Part shown: positions 11,403-22,880 of the stretch, piece after piece
Numbering within the stretch: position 1 is the first letter of the stretch
How the letters are laid out: every line of letters starts with the position of its first letter
Assembly (NCBI GenBank): GCA_022592435.1
Contig: JABYQS010000209.1
Coordinates: 1-56,693, forward strand
Length of the DNA stretch: 56,693 nucleotides
Source of the DNA: Cerioporus squamosus
Lineage: Eukaryota > Basidiomycota > Agaricomycetes > Polyporales > Polyporaceae
Reading direction: 5' to 3'
Translations under genes and position numbers: made by a program
Notes under the pieces: model-generated
What the model was told of the DNA's origin: nothing
What the model saw: only the letters and a program-made list of their open reading frames with translations
The model's database searches: none

Positions 11403-12587
11403 TTTGTCCGTCTTCGAAGCAGGTCAGGGGAAGACCGCGAGCAGGGGCGGTGTGTGGGGAGGGGTAGCGGTAATTGCGGCGTGGAAGGAAGGGAGACTGA
11501 AGAGGCAGAGATGAATGAAACCCAAGCGGGGACTCCGGCGCACACAGTGCGCGTCGACTGGGGATCAATGTCAAGTCAACGGAACGAGAGAACAAGGGAA
11601 GAGCAGTTATAGAACGGGAAACAAAAGGAGAGAGCAGGAACAAGAACAGCGAGCAAACATGGGAGAGGAACTCACCACGAGAATTGTCTCCCGAGGGCAA
11701 TTGTTGTCCGCCTCCCGCCGAGTCCCCATCAACGCAACAGGAGCACAACGCGTTCCATATCCGGATCTCGTCCACGTACATCAAAACATCCGCAGTGCCT
11801 CGTCTCGCTCTACTCCCGCAAACACCTACGAATCCGAGCCCTAACGTCCGCGTATCGAGGCCCAGTTCGAGCGAAGCAGCTCGCGCGCCGGCGTCGTTGG
11901 TCGTGGTCGAGTGACAAGCCTGGGCGTCGGCGCTGAGAACAATAATCAGTCAATAAGCGGTCAATAGGATCGATAAAAAGCCGCTTCTAATCCACTATAA
12001 GCGAGTTTAGAAACATAACAAGTAGTCATTAGGCCGATCAATCTAATTGAACCCGTAAGCGCAGCTTATTGTCCGATGACCGTGCCGTCGCCAACTGAGT
12101 CGCCTCGTCCTCTGAGCTCTCGCTGTCGCAACCGTCGTGCAACGTCTCCTTGTCTCGAGCGACCTCTAAGCTCCGTTCAGGATGCGTCTTGCAACGACTC
12201 GGGAGACCAAGCTTCTGAAGACAGTGAAGAGCCATGCCGACTGCTCCCCTCGCGACCTGTACGCAATCATGATGGCGATGCTTGCTGCTGCTAACATCAA
12301 GCGTCGTCCACGTCGCACCCGCAGCGCTGCGCAACGCCTCGGCTCCGTGAAACCCACAACGCGCGAGTCTCGGAGTCGCGCCTAGCACCAGCTGGAGCCA
12401 AGGTCGTCCGCGCACAGGGAGTCGAGAAGGTCTCTTGGGACACGGTGTCGTCATGTCGGACCGGGCACGGGCCCGGGCGCACAGTGTTACGCTGTTCATG
12501 AGTGCGCAGACGTCTCCGAACGAGCGAGGCATCATCCAGGTCTGGTGAGTTTTGTTTCACGCTGGCAGAAGGTGTTCTCCTAGGACG

Positions 12588-12640
12588 AAGCTGTTGATTG
12601 ACGAACTGAGGTCTGCCGCTGCGGACGACTTCGTCGTCGG
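12588..12640 (+). repeat. Copy 1 of a duplicated coding-like segment
   Basis: It translates as LLIDELRSAAADDFVVG and matches copy 2 at 13300-13358 at both nucleotide and peptide level. The surrounding sequence has no open gene. Confidence 0.55.
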
Positions 12641-13299
12641 TTCCTCCCGGGTTCGCGGGTTGTAACTTGTGGGCCCGATCCCTACCGCGCACGTAAGTAT
12701 AAGCAGCTCGCGTCGCATTTCGTCTGGGGACTATGGATCGTAAGATGCTCAAGCTGGTACCCGCACACCGTCACGTCGGACCGAGCACGGGCGCGGCCAT
12801 CCCACCGTATGCGACAGACGTGGTCCTTCGAAGGCTCTGTCGTTCACGTCGCACTCGGAGCCCATGCCGTGCATCACAATCCGTGGCTGAACCCGTCGTA
12901 CGACAGACGGCGTGAAACGGGGCATGAGGTTAGCTTCACACGGCGAGTGGGACATCTTCACCGTCCGGTGAGTGCTTCATCGCCACAGTGACGGCACCCA
13001 AGTGTCTCGCTTGCGGACCACTTCACCGCCGACAGAGGAACACGTAGAGAACGATATACAGTACGCGCGCGCGATAGGCTTCGTCAGCTCCACAAAACCC
13101 GCAACCCGTGAGTCTCGTCATCGTACCCAGCATCATCAGGAGCGCCATTGCGCGCAGACGGCGAAGTGGCCGCTGCATAGAGAGCACGTAGGCGTGCACA
13201 GTCGGAAGCCGTCGGTGCAAGGGGGCCTTACATGAGCGGGGCATTTATAAGTCCTGCCCAACGACGGTAGGACTGGCACTAACAGAGTACGCTTCTATA

Positions 13300-13399
13300 A
13301 TGGAGCTCCTGATTGGCGAACTCAAGAAGTCTCTCGCTGCGGACGACTTCGTCCTCGGAAGACGGCCGCGGAAGACGGAGGGAAGGTCTGGAGACTAGT
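13300..13399 (+). repeat. Copy 2 of the duplicated segment, in a 33-codon ORF
   Basis: Starts with ATG at 13300 and reads MELLIGELKKSLAADDFVLG, then a basic tail to TAG at 13397-13399. The match to the segment at 12588 favours amino-acid similarity, so it could be a relic of a duplicated gene or a very small gene. No family is recognised. Confidence 0.45.
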
Positions 13400-14549
13400 G
13401 TCATCTTTCTCCTGACACAGCGAGCGAACGACTATATGCGTGAGTACTCACTTCGCATTCGCTATATGCGGTGATAGTGATGCTGACGCCGCGGCCGCTC
13501 GCACATGCACTCGCCGTCCGCGTCTCTGGCTCGTCGGTTAGGACATTGAGCGAAGTGAGATGTCGAACGTCGTTGCGCGTCGCAGTGGGCGCGAGTGAGC
13601 CGCCACGAAGGGCTAGGTGCTCGAGAGAGCGTTGAGGGGAAGGCGAGAAGATGGGTTACCACGATGTCCTGGGGTTTTATACCAGGCGGGCTACGTGGCC
13701 TGTAGCGGCGTCCTCGATGACGCGCATGACGAGTTCGAAGCTTCTGTGTGAGCTATTGGCTTGAGTTGTTCGGCTTCCTCTACAAGATCGTAGAACACTT
13801 TCGCTCCGCGGACCAATCCGGGATGTAGGCTCTCGTACGTGCACTACTTGCGATTAATCTCCATATATACTCGAGTTCGGTAGCCTACTAACCTCTGGCC
13901 GAACCAGGTTTCCAAACCGGAACGTGGGGACGCGCCATCAGGCATATGTGGTGAGTTTGACATGCTCCTGCAGTACAGTGTCCGTCGACCCCCCAGGTCG
14001 TATACGTATCGTACTCGGAGTTCCTTGGCCCCGCCACCGAGAGACAGGAAACATTACTTACTGGCGGGATGAACCGGTCGTCCGTACGGGCGTCGTGGTA
14101 AGTTCTCCCGTTGGCCGAGGCTCGCTTCGTGAAACAAACCTGAACGCATGTGCAGTGCTCCCGACTCGGAGGCCCAGACAGACCGCGGGTCTGCAGAATG
14201 AGCGGAATTCATGCGTCCGGATGGGGACCGCACCGGTGCTGCCCCTCCACTCAGAAAGTCCGCCAAGAGCCTGGAAAATAGAGGAGGACCACGGTACCAC
14301 TGCGCTGGGCCTCGTCCGACAACGGTAACAGGACCATAAGTAGCCTCATGTAGCTCGTAGCGTGCGGGGACGGAGATCCCACAGCACCATATGGCTCAGT
14401 TCTTCTGCCACCCAAGTCATATGCTCCCCGCCACCGTCGTACGATGGGGTACTGCGACTGGAGCATAACGGCGTCGTGCGGCGCTGTCCGTGGCTTGCTG
14501 TCCATTAAACCAGGTTCGGAAGTGAAAAGGCGGCGAGTAGCCTACAGTA

Positions 14550-14925
14550 GGGCTGCTCAATTCTTAGAGCTTGAATCCCGAGCAATTCGAATCCCACAAA
14601 ACCTGCGTTAGCCGAGTGATCGGTGGCAGTGGCTCTGAAAACCGGGCTCAGAGCGACGAGGCGAGCGGCCTTTTTGCAATCTGCGTACGGGGAGCTGTAT
14701 TTGACCAGTCCCCTTCATATTCCATTCACGGGATGCAGAAAGTTCCTGCTTACCGTCGATACCGCACAGGTCCAACTCAGAGGACAAAAAGACGGCGGGA
14801 CGAGGTTTGTCGAGAGGCAGGATCAACAAGCGCTGAATCACCCGGCTGGCAGCCGCTCTCGGCTAACGCAGCTTTTCCTGGGATTCGAATTGCTCGGGAT
14901 TCAAGCTCTAAGAATTGAGCAGCCC
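14550..14925. mobile_element. 376-bp MITE with identical 47-bp terminal inverted repeats
   Basis: The left end begins GGGCTGCTCAATTCTTAGAG at 14550. The right end (14925 backward) is its exact reverse complement over 47 bases, and similarity continues imperfectly to about 70 bases through TGCGTTAGCCGAG. TA dinucleotides flank both ends (14548-14549 and 14926-14927), consistent with a TA target duplication. No transposase frame is present, so it is non-autonomous. TA duplication suggests the Tc1/mariner (Stowaway) group, while the GGG terminus is also seen in Tourist/Harbinger elements. Identical repeats suggest recent insertion. Confidence 0.9.
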
Positions 14926-15273
14926 TAGTAAGTAAAGGCTGCTGTAGAATGCCGGTTGCGTGCCTGACGAACTTCAAACCGATCGCAAAATGTGATAGAG
15001 CGAGAACCGATCATCAGGATCGTCTTTTTCTGTGCCAGTCGCTCGGTGCGCGCGGTGCCTTTACGAGACATCCCGCCGGCCTTGTTTCTGAGCGCTTCCT
15101 TCGCGCGGCAACCTGGGTAACCACACTCTTCTTGCGCATCCTCCTCGGCGAAAAGGACACCACGAAGAGCAGGGAACAGCTTGGAAGTTGGTACACGCAG
15201 CTTTCGGAGCCGCATCGGACTAGTGCGCGGTGGTCGGGCGCGAAAAGATGGAGATGATGGGGTCAGGGCGGAT

Positions 15274-15284
15274 TTATCAGATAA
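15274..15284. promoter_or_regulatory. Predicted iron-responsive GATA-factor site (SreA/Urbs1/Sre type)
   Basis: TTATCAGATAA contains ATCAGATAA on the plus strand and ATCTGATAA on the minus strand. Both fit ATCWGATAA, the site bound by fungal iron-sensing GATA repressors such as Urbs1 and SreA. It lies about 200 bases upstream of the ATG of the siderophore transporter. Repression under iron sufficiency is inferred. Confidence 0.7.
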
Positions 15285-15299
15285 GCGGAAGGGCGCGGT

Positions 15300-15308
15300 A
15301 TCTGATTA
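15300..15308. promoter_or_regulatory. Second, imperfect iron GATA-factor site
   Basis: ATCTGATTA differs from ATCWGATAA at one position and is followed at once by GATATC. It lies 15 bases downstream of the perfect site, giving a paired arrangement upstream of the transporter. Confidence 0.4.
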
Positions 15309-15375
15309 GATATCAGCCGGACGCCTAGATCTCCCGCCTCTGTCCGCTGAGCCTCTTCGCTTTCCGCCTCGCGCG

Positions 15376-15382
15376 TATATAA
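15376..15382 (+). promoter_or_regulatory. TATA box of the siderophore transporter
   Basis: TATATAA about 103 bases before the start codon, followed by the C-rich leader usual in fungal genes. Confidence 0.6.
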
Positions 15383-15484
15383 GTCCAGGAGGATGCAGGG
15401 CACGCCCTCGTTCGTTCCCCCAGGTCCGCCCCGCCTGCCCTCACGCGTTCAGCTCGCCCCGCGCAGCAACGCCCACGAACAGCC

Positions 15485-18039
15485 ATGTCCGCAAGCTACG
15501 ACGAGAAGCGGCAGCACTCGACCGCGTCCCTCCCAGAGGACGCCGTGCCCAAGCTCGACCGGGCCGTCGAGGAGGAGATTGAGGCCGAGGAGGATGCCCA
15601 CCTCGGTGTCAAGGCCGTCGAGGCCGCAGAGCGTGTCTACGGCCGCTACTCAAAATGGTTCCTCTTCGTCGGGTGCGTCACACGACCATTTGCTGCCCTC
15701 TAGCACGAGTGCTGATCAGCGAACAGAATCGGTCTCGCGTCGTACATCTACTCGCTCGACGGCCAGACGACGTACAACTACCTGCCCTTCGCGACCTCCG
15801 CGTACGACAAGCACAGTCTCATCTCGACCATACAGGTCGCACAGTCTGTCATCAGTGCGTTTGCGCGGCTTCACCTGACTGTATGCGCGCTGACTTTGCC
15901 TTGATGTGTCTAGTTGCGTGCGGAAAGCCCGTTATCGCCAAGTTTGCCGATGTCAGGTCTCGCGCACAGGCGTACCTTGTTGTCTGTGAGTAGCATTTAT
16001 CGGAGTTCGGAAGAGCACATCCTGCCTTCCGTTGTTTTCGGCGCGGACATAACGGTTGCTGACTTGCTTTCCTCCTTCCTCGCAGTGCTCTTCTATGTCC
16101 TCGGTACGTTCGTGCGACCAGTACACGCAGCCAGTCTCTCATGCGCGCATATACCCAGGTTACATCGTCATTGCCTCCGCTCACGGCGTTGGTTCGCTCG
16201 CTGCTGGTATCATCCTATACGCTGTGTACGTCGCCCTTCCCTCACACACTGCAACTCACTAACAGTCCTCCGTTCTACAGCGGATACACGTACGTTTCAG
16301 GCATAGGCCCCGTGCGTGTGACAAGACACTCATGTCTCCGTTTCTAGCGGTCTGCAGCTCCTGACGTCGGTCATCGTCGCGGACATCACGACCCTCAAGT
16401 GGCGTGGCCTCGTCTCCGGCCTCACCTCCGCGCCCTTCATCATCAACGCCTTTATCGGCTCTAACGTTGCGACCTCCGTGCTCGAGCACGCCGGCTGGCG
16501 CTGGGGATGTACGTCAGATCCGTAGCCACTCCCTCCTCTCCTCCCACTCACTAACTCTGGTGTTTGGTGCAGACGGCATGTTTGCGATCCTCGTCCCCGC
16601 GTCGCTCTCCCCCCTCATCGTCACCCTCTTCTGGGCCGAGCGCAAGGCGAAGAAGATCGGGCTCCTGCATGCACCGCCGCTCAGGCCCGACGTCGCCGAG
16701 CCCCCGGTGCAGGTCCCCTTCCTGCGCACGTGGTGGACGAAGAGCTGGACGTTCGCGCAGCAGCTCGATATCGTCGGCCTCCTGCTTGTCGGCACGAGCG
16801 TCGCCCTCATCCTCCTCCCGCTCACCCTCGCTCGTAGCGCGAAGGACGGCTGGAACAACCGTGAGTCGTGTGTGCGTACATGCATGGATGAATGCTGACG
16901 TGCGTCTCGGAACGGCAGCTTCGATGATTGCGATGCTCGTCGTTGGATGTGTCCTCCTCCCTGCGATTGCCTTCTGGGAGTTCAAGTTCGCGAGGCGCCC
17001 CATCCTTGCTCGCCGCTTCCTTACAAACCGCACGGTCGTCTTTGCCGCGTGGATCGGCTTCTTCGACTTCGTACGTAGACCTTAACCCTGCTTTTCCACG
17101 CCTCTTCTCACCGCCTTCGGCGTACAGGTCTCCTTCTATCTCACGCAGACATACCTCTACTCGTTCATCCTTATCACTAAGGACTGGAGTCTCATCAACG
17201 CGACGTACTTCAACCAGACCCAGTCCGTCGCACTCACCGTGTTCGGCATCGCCGCCGGTGTCCTCATGCGCTACTGCCACCGCTACAAGCTCATCCTCAT
17301 CATCGGCCTCTGCATTCGTCTCTTGTACGTCCCTCCTTCGCGTCCCTCACATTCTACAATGTCACTGACGCGTCGGATGCGCATGCAGCGGCGTCGGCCT
17401 GATGATCCACTCGCGCGGCGCACAGGCGTCCGACGCCGAGGTCGTCTGGACGCAGATCCTGCAGGGCTTCGGCGGCGGCTTCGCCTCCGTCTGCTCCACC
17501 GTCGCCTCGCAGGCGGCCGTCCCGCACGTCGACATGGCCATGACGACCGCCATGGTCCTCCTCTGGACGGAGATCGGCGGCGGCGTCGGCAGCGCGCTCG
17601 CCGGCGCGATCTGGACGAACACGATGCCGGAGAAGCTCGCGGACCACCTGCCGAACGTGAACGCGACGGAGCGCGCGGAGCTGTTCGGGAGCATCACGAG
17701 CATCACTGCGCTCCCGTACGACGACCCGACGCGCCAGGGCGTCATCGCCGGTAAGTTCGCCCGCTCATCTCCTCTCCTTGTTTATGCGGAACGCTGACGT
17801 GCGTGCGACCGACAGCCTACAGCGACGTGATGAAGATCATGCTCATCGCGGCGACGTGCCTCTCCGTCGTGCCCCTCATCCTCTCGCTCTTCATGCCGAA
17901 CTGGTACCTCGGCGACCGCCAGAACGCGGTCGACGCCGCGGACCTCAAGGGCGAGCGCGCAGTCCCCGTCGCTGGTCATCGCGACGATGCGTCCGTTGAG
18001 CCTCGAGAGGCGAACGACGAGAAAAGTAGCCCTGTCTAG
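15485..18039 (+). CDS. Siderophore-iron transporter of the major facilitator superfamily (Sit1/Arn-like)
   Basis: Takes up ferric siderophores across the plasma or endosomal membrane by proton symport. Twelve exons join in phase to 621 residues: 15485-15672, 15727-15854, 15914-15985, 16086-16103, 16159-16225, 16281-16289, 16348-16508, 16573-16860, 16919-17070, 17128-17324, 17389-17750 and 17816-18039. Family motifs: acidic N-terminus, ERVYGRYSKWFLF, SLDGQTTYNYLPFATSAYDK, ISTIQVAQSVIVACGKPVIA, KWRGLVSGLTSAPFIINAFI, then a cytoplasmic loop and a second hydrophobic half ending in a charged tail (AVPVAGHRDD to EKSSPV). About 14 membrane segments are expected from the family. Exon 6 is only nine bases and is needed for YAVGYTGLQLLTS. 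Two GATA-type iron sites upstream support iron-controlled expression. Every phase fits, so the gene looks intact. Confidence 0.93.
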
Positions 18040-18688
18040 AGTGGTGTTGTGGTGTTGTGGTGATGTGTTCACAACGTTACGACTTTAGCAGACTGCGTTC
18101 TTCACACTTAATGCATACCGATTGAGCCCAGCTCTTCGAAACCTGTCTCTAAGGATGCGTCTGCGTCTGGCGACGTGAGCGCGAAGACATAGTCGGGTGG
18201 ACTCGGACATGCGGTACATTATGGGACATCCCTTCGTGTACGTACGTGTCTCCAGTCCATCCTTCCGAGAGCTGCAGGTCGCTGGCTGACACTGACAGTG
18301 ACTTCGCACGCAGCCAAGGAGCACGGAGCTCTAGTGTTGCACTACTAACTCCCGGCGACCGCTGATTCAGGCTTTTTCAATTTGGGTATGTGTCAGACAC
18401 AGAAGTTAACGTTCCACTGATGTATTGTACACGAGAGCGGTGATAGCGACTACAATAGAGACGGAACTGGCAGGGGAGCAGGAGAGCGGGGCGAGGCTAG
18501 TCGCCCATCGCTACCCGGACAAATAAGAGGGAGGACTTGGGAATGTAGAAACGATGCTTTGCGCGGCGTATATGGAAACATGCAAGCTCCCCACTGTATT
18601 CAGTAAGATGTCATAGGTATGCAAACTTGAACGAAAGAGCGAGAGAGCAGGTGCGCGAATGAATGAAGGGGGGTTCTAGTCGGCAGAA
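18040..18688. other. Convergent intergenic region
   Basis: Lies between the 3' ends of the transporter and the minus-strand FunK1 gene. No open frame of note, repeat or RNA gene was recognised. It probably holds both 3' UTRs. Confidence 0.45.
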
Positions 18689-21049
18689 CTAGTCTGACTT
18701 CTCCAACATCCTCAAGGCCGTCTGGATGGTGTCCAGAAAATTCTTGTGGTTTACACGGCTCTTGACCACCTTCGCCGCCTTCTCCTCGGCGCCGGCGTCT
18801 TCTTCCAGAACCTCTGCGATCACGCCTATGCTCCTAAATTCCGGCCGTACGGGCTCGGCGTGGACATATCGTGGCTGGGCCTGCCCAATGAGAATCCATG
18901 CGAGATCCAGAAGGCCGGCGAGAGCCTGGTGCACCTCCGCGGCATACTGCAGCAGCGTTTGGATACCCTTGAACCGGGCGTCGGGATCCTTCTTCCGGAG
19001 GGATGGTCCCAGAGCGTTAACGCGTAGGGATATCAGCTTCTGAATGCTGGTCGCGCAGAACAGCTGCTCGAATTCGTCCCGTAGCTTCCGACGTCTGTCG
19101 CCCTTGGTATTGCCCAGAGCATGCATGAAGATGGCATATACGATGACCCAGCACAACGCCTCGAGGTCATGCTCCACGGTGCGCGTGATCCGTTCCTCGT
19201 CCAAGGAAGCTTGGAGGAGTGACGTTGCCATGAACAATGGCGTTCCCTATGATGTTTATGTTAACCGACGACAACGAGAGTATGTGACAAATATTCAGCC
19301 ACGTACAGAGATCGTGTCCCCGGCCTTCTTCTCGGGTTGCTCTGTTGCGATATTCTTGTCCTTGACAGACGCAAGTTCGAAGTCCGTGAGGAATCCCCCG
19401 ATCTTCTCGCCCTCGGGCTGCGCAGTGGCGATCTGTGCCTTAACATGTCGCGTCGGGGGTTTAAACCACGCAATCACGCGTATCAGGATATTCCCCGCAC
19501 TGATATCGCGATGGAGCACGCCAAGCTCGTACAGCACCTTATGCCCTGTGATGAAATACTCAGTGGGAGATACGAATGCGACTGGGAAGGTCTTGGCGTA
19601 CCCTCAACCACATCCCGCAGAGCAAGGACAAACTCTTTGACGTCCGACCACTGCCACAGCGGCTTCCCATAGTCTTCAAGTATGACACGGTGGAGTACCC
19701 TGTCAACGATGCGTTTGTCGCTGTGGGCATCCGCGGACAGGTCCCGCAGGGTAGAGACCGAGAGGAGCGCTCCGTCGTACATGACATCTCCTCCGCTAGA
19801 AGGCCTGGCAACTCCACGCGGGTACGGTACGCCGGCTCGCTCGAGAAGAGACGTGATCTCAGCGTAGATGTCAGCTTCCGCCTTACGTCCAGGGGTGCGC
19901 CAGGCCGTCTTGAGTATCACCGGGGTGTTCTTGGCAGTGAGCGCTGGCCATATGGATGTCCCGCGACCTAGGAGGGAGTACGAAAGCCACAATGGCGCTC
20001 CTACGGTCTCGACGGTCTCGAAGGTCTCGGCAGAGGCCGACCCGTCGCGCACAGTGACCCGGAAACGGGGGAACTCTTCCTGGTAGTAGGTCTCGCCTGG
20101 CAGCATCTCCACGGTGGGATCCAAACCCAGCTCGACCGGAGACATATCCCAGAGGAGCCGCACGATGATATGCACGAACTGGCGACGATCGATAGGATTG
20201 GTGATCTGCATATCTGGGGAAAGCGAGATGCCGCAGCGATCGAAGACTCCGACGTTGAAAGCTGTCCCACAGATGAACAGGCCGTAGGTGTAGAGCTGGA
20301 ACGGTCGACTCGCAAGGATCATACGAGCGTAGTCGGCACCTTGGAGAAGGGTGTCTTTCACATCTGCGTCGTTCGCAGGGGAGGGACGATTAAGTGAGGA
20401 TGACTTGACCTCGATGAACGCGGGACACTGTCTCCAGCGCAGAAGCTTCGACGGGTATTCGTCGGTGAGCATGTTGTTATCCCGATGCGTCCCGCGCGCT
20501 GGAACGTCCGCCACCATGAAGTCCGGTTTCCCATATGACGCTTCGGGGAAGAGAGGGTCTTCGAGTTTGACCTTCTCGTTGTCCTTCGCTATAGCCTGGC
20601 GAAAGAACGGTCTGGTGCCTCCGAGTCCCCGCTGCCACTTGGACACAGATATCTCAATAAACCGGAACAACTTCTTCTAAGAGTTCGAATGGCGAGTTAG
20701 TGATGTTACATGGTCCAAAGAGCTAATCACGCACCAAGGGTGGGTACATCGCCTTCTCATCTCGCTTCCGGGAAGGGAGGCTCTCAATCGCCAAGATTTC
20801 CCGCAGTTGGTCATCACAGTCCTTCTCCACCCACATGGCAATCGCATGGATCATCTTCTCTGTCTCGAGAGAAGGGCTGCCAAGCAGATTCGGCAGGACG
20901 TCCTCTCGGTTGTACAAGACGTTTCGGAGTAGGTCGATCCTGAATGAAGAGCGGAACGCATCTGTGTCGGCCATAAGCGGTGGAGCTAGATGAGACAGAG
21001 CGCCAATGCGGGCGTGAGTCGGAGAGGTCTGATCAGGAGGATAGGACAT
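18689..21049 (-). CDS. FunK1-family protein kinase A, intact, with nuclease-like N-terminal region
   Basis: FunK1 is a kinase family expanded in mushrooms; substrates are unknown. Exons on the minus strand: 21049-20735, 20676-19602, 19545-19307 and 19246-18689. All phases fit, giving 728 residues. ATG 21049 is chosen because the longer frame begins at a GTG. Residues 156-157 PD, 194-196 EVK and then QGADYAR form a PD-(D/E)XK nuclease-like signature. The kinase follows: LLGRGTSIW glycine loop, VILKTAWR lysine, HRDISAGN at 475-482, and TDFE (Asp 518) in place of DFG, which is usual for FunK1. The C-lobe carries EHDLEALCWVIVYAIFMHAL. A TATAAG motif lies about 54 bases upstream. It is closely related to fragments B and H and more distantly to G. 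Catalytic residues look complete. Confidence 0.92.
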
Positions 21050-22249
21050 GGCGGGAGGAGCACGCACGATCTGATGAGTCCATAGCGTTTGCAGGCCCCG
21101 TACTTATACCAACGCAACCACGGCGTTCCCAGAAGGAACAAACGTGGAGTCAGATCGGGCACTAGGTAGAAAGTCAGCGTGAGTTGAGAGGACCCCAAGA
21201 AAGGAGCGTACGCGTCAGCAGTTCGACCTCTAGCGTGAGACAAATATCTTGGTTCCTGCGTCCTCGAGGCTCGCAACGCCGGGCGCGATCTTGATGTTCT
21301 CAGGGATCCACAATCGATGAACACGATAAGAAAAACATCAAGAGCGAACTCACCAAACTTCCCTTCTGTGTCTTCTTGGGTCGTGGCGGTTACTGGCCAA
21401 GCAAGAAACGCCAAACCCACGCGACGCATGCGTGGCGTCTAACTTGCCTAATCTAGACAACTCCATCAGGCTGGGCGCCGCCGAAGTTGGACCGCGAATT
21501 GACGTTTAGAACCCAGTCACAGTTGCCTCCTCCACAAGCCCTCGAGTATCGACAGACAGAATCAGTATTGTCCTATGTGTGCATTACTGCGCTTGGTAGT
21601 GCCCCTTAGAGCCGCCGTCACTGCATGTTACCAAACAAATCCGACCGGCCACCTCAGCTCTTTTACAAGATCTGCACCGCCCGCGCCGGTCCCTTGTCTT
21701 CATCCCTGACCAGTGTAAGAACAAATAAACGCTATATATGACCAGAGCTACGCTGAATGTTGTTCTATGGATCTCGAATTCGGATGCCGCTCATCCGGCA
21801 CTGCTGTTCAGCAGCCTCCTGCCCAATGCGCTATCATGAACGTATGGTACCTATTGCGGGATCTATTGTGAGACGAATTGCTTCTAAAGCACCCGAAAGT
21901 GCGCGGCCTTATGGCGCCTGCGCGGCAGAAGATTTCGAAGAAACAGAGCTGAACGTGAATTAGTACACTGGCGCACGACATCGTCTCGTGTGGGCGTGAT
22001 GCCGCCACTTCAAGTTCGCGGCTTCATGCAGACCCTGAGCCTTGAGGCGTCCGGACGAGCTTACGACACGAGCCACATCTTCGCTAGTCACCTCGGTGAG
22101 CGAGCCCTAAGAGCTTACGCTACCACGTGGGCTCCGACCGGCGACTCGGGAATCTCTCTTCGCGCCGTCATCTATCCCAAGGCCGGAGAGCGATCCTGGT
22201 AGTACAGCTGCAGCGTCGAGCAACTCAACTGCGCTATGTTGGACGTACT
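21050..22249. other. Region between FunK1 A and FunK1 B, no gene
   Basis: The first few hundred bases act as upstream DNA of FunK1 A. The rest has short frames only and no recognisable motif. The N-terminal nuclease-like and kinase N-lobe sequence expected upstream of fragment B is not found here or beyond it. Confidence 0.4.
21103..21108 (-). promoter_or_regulatory. TATA-like motif of FunK1 gene A
   Basis: TATAAG on the minus strand about 54 bases upstream of the chosen ATG. The position fits, but this is sequence evidence only. Confidence 0.4.
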
Positions 22250-22259
22250 AGTAGTCACA

Positions 22260-22880
22260 AGTGCGTCGTCGCCTCCCTAGACTGAAGGAATGGGGGTAAA
22301 CAGCAGAACTAGTAGCCTGCCCTTCCAACATCGCCAAGGCCGTCTTGATGGTGTCCAGATAACTCTTGTGCTTTACACGGCTCTTAACCGCCTTCGCCGC
22401 CTTCTCCTCGGCGCCGGCGTCTTTATCCAAGATATCTGCTATCACGCCTACGCCCCGGAATTCCGGCCGCACGAGTTGGGGGTGGACATGATATCGTGGC
22501 TAGGCCTGCCTAATGAGAAGCCACACGAGGTCCATAAGGCCGGCGAGAGCCTCATGTACCCCCTCGGCATACTGCAGCAGCGCTCGGATGCCCCTGAACC
22601 GGGCATCGGGATCCTTCCTCTGCAGGGATGGTCGAAGAGCGTCGCCGCGCAGGGATATCAGCTCTTCGATGCTTGTCGCGGAGTAGAGGCTGCAGAATTC
22701 GTTCTGTAGGCACCGGTGTTCTTCGGAGCGCGGGGAAGTGTTGGCCAGACCATGCTTGTAGACGGCATGCACGATAACCCAGCATAGTGCCTCGAGGTCG
22801 TGCTCCAGGGCGCGCTCCGTGTTCGAGCTCTCGCCCAAGAAAGCCAGGAGGAGTGCTGTCGCATCGAACGGTGACGGTGT
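22260..22880 (-). pseudogene. FunK1 B, C-lobe fragment closely related to A
   Basis: The minus strand reads ALLLAFLGESSNTERALEH, then DLEALCWVIVHAVYKHGLAN and the rest of the C-lobe, colinear with the last exon of FunK1 A. Lesions: a stop codon (TAG at about 22500) replaces the CAG of A in LIRQA-stop-PRY, one codon (CAT) is inserted just after it, and the terminal stop is lost by a shift so that the frame runs on past MLEGQATSS. The N-terminal nuclease-like region, the N-lobe and the HRD exon are absent. This is a 5'-truncated, inactivated duplicate of A. Confidence 0.85.

Larger units (their letters stand above)
11403..14547. other. Intergenic DNA with decayed repeats
   Basis: About 11403-11700 is probably promoter and 5' UTR of the minus-strand gene. 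From about 12080 to 13450 several phrases recur in degenerate form, for example around CACGTCGGACCGAGCACGGG (12772) and a related phrase at about 12453, and a coding-like segment recurs at 12588 and 13300. This suggests an old tandem duplication. No intact gene, tRNA or transposon gene was recognised. Confidence 0.4.

Noticed and set aside
14571..14597. tRNA B-box-like TTCGAATCCC
   Set aside because: It is part of the MITE terminal inverted repeat and occurs at both ends. No cloverleaf, A box or anticodon stem could be drawn.
17362..17745. Minus-strand frames over the transporter
   Set aside because: Antisense shadows of exon 11 of the siderophore transporter.
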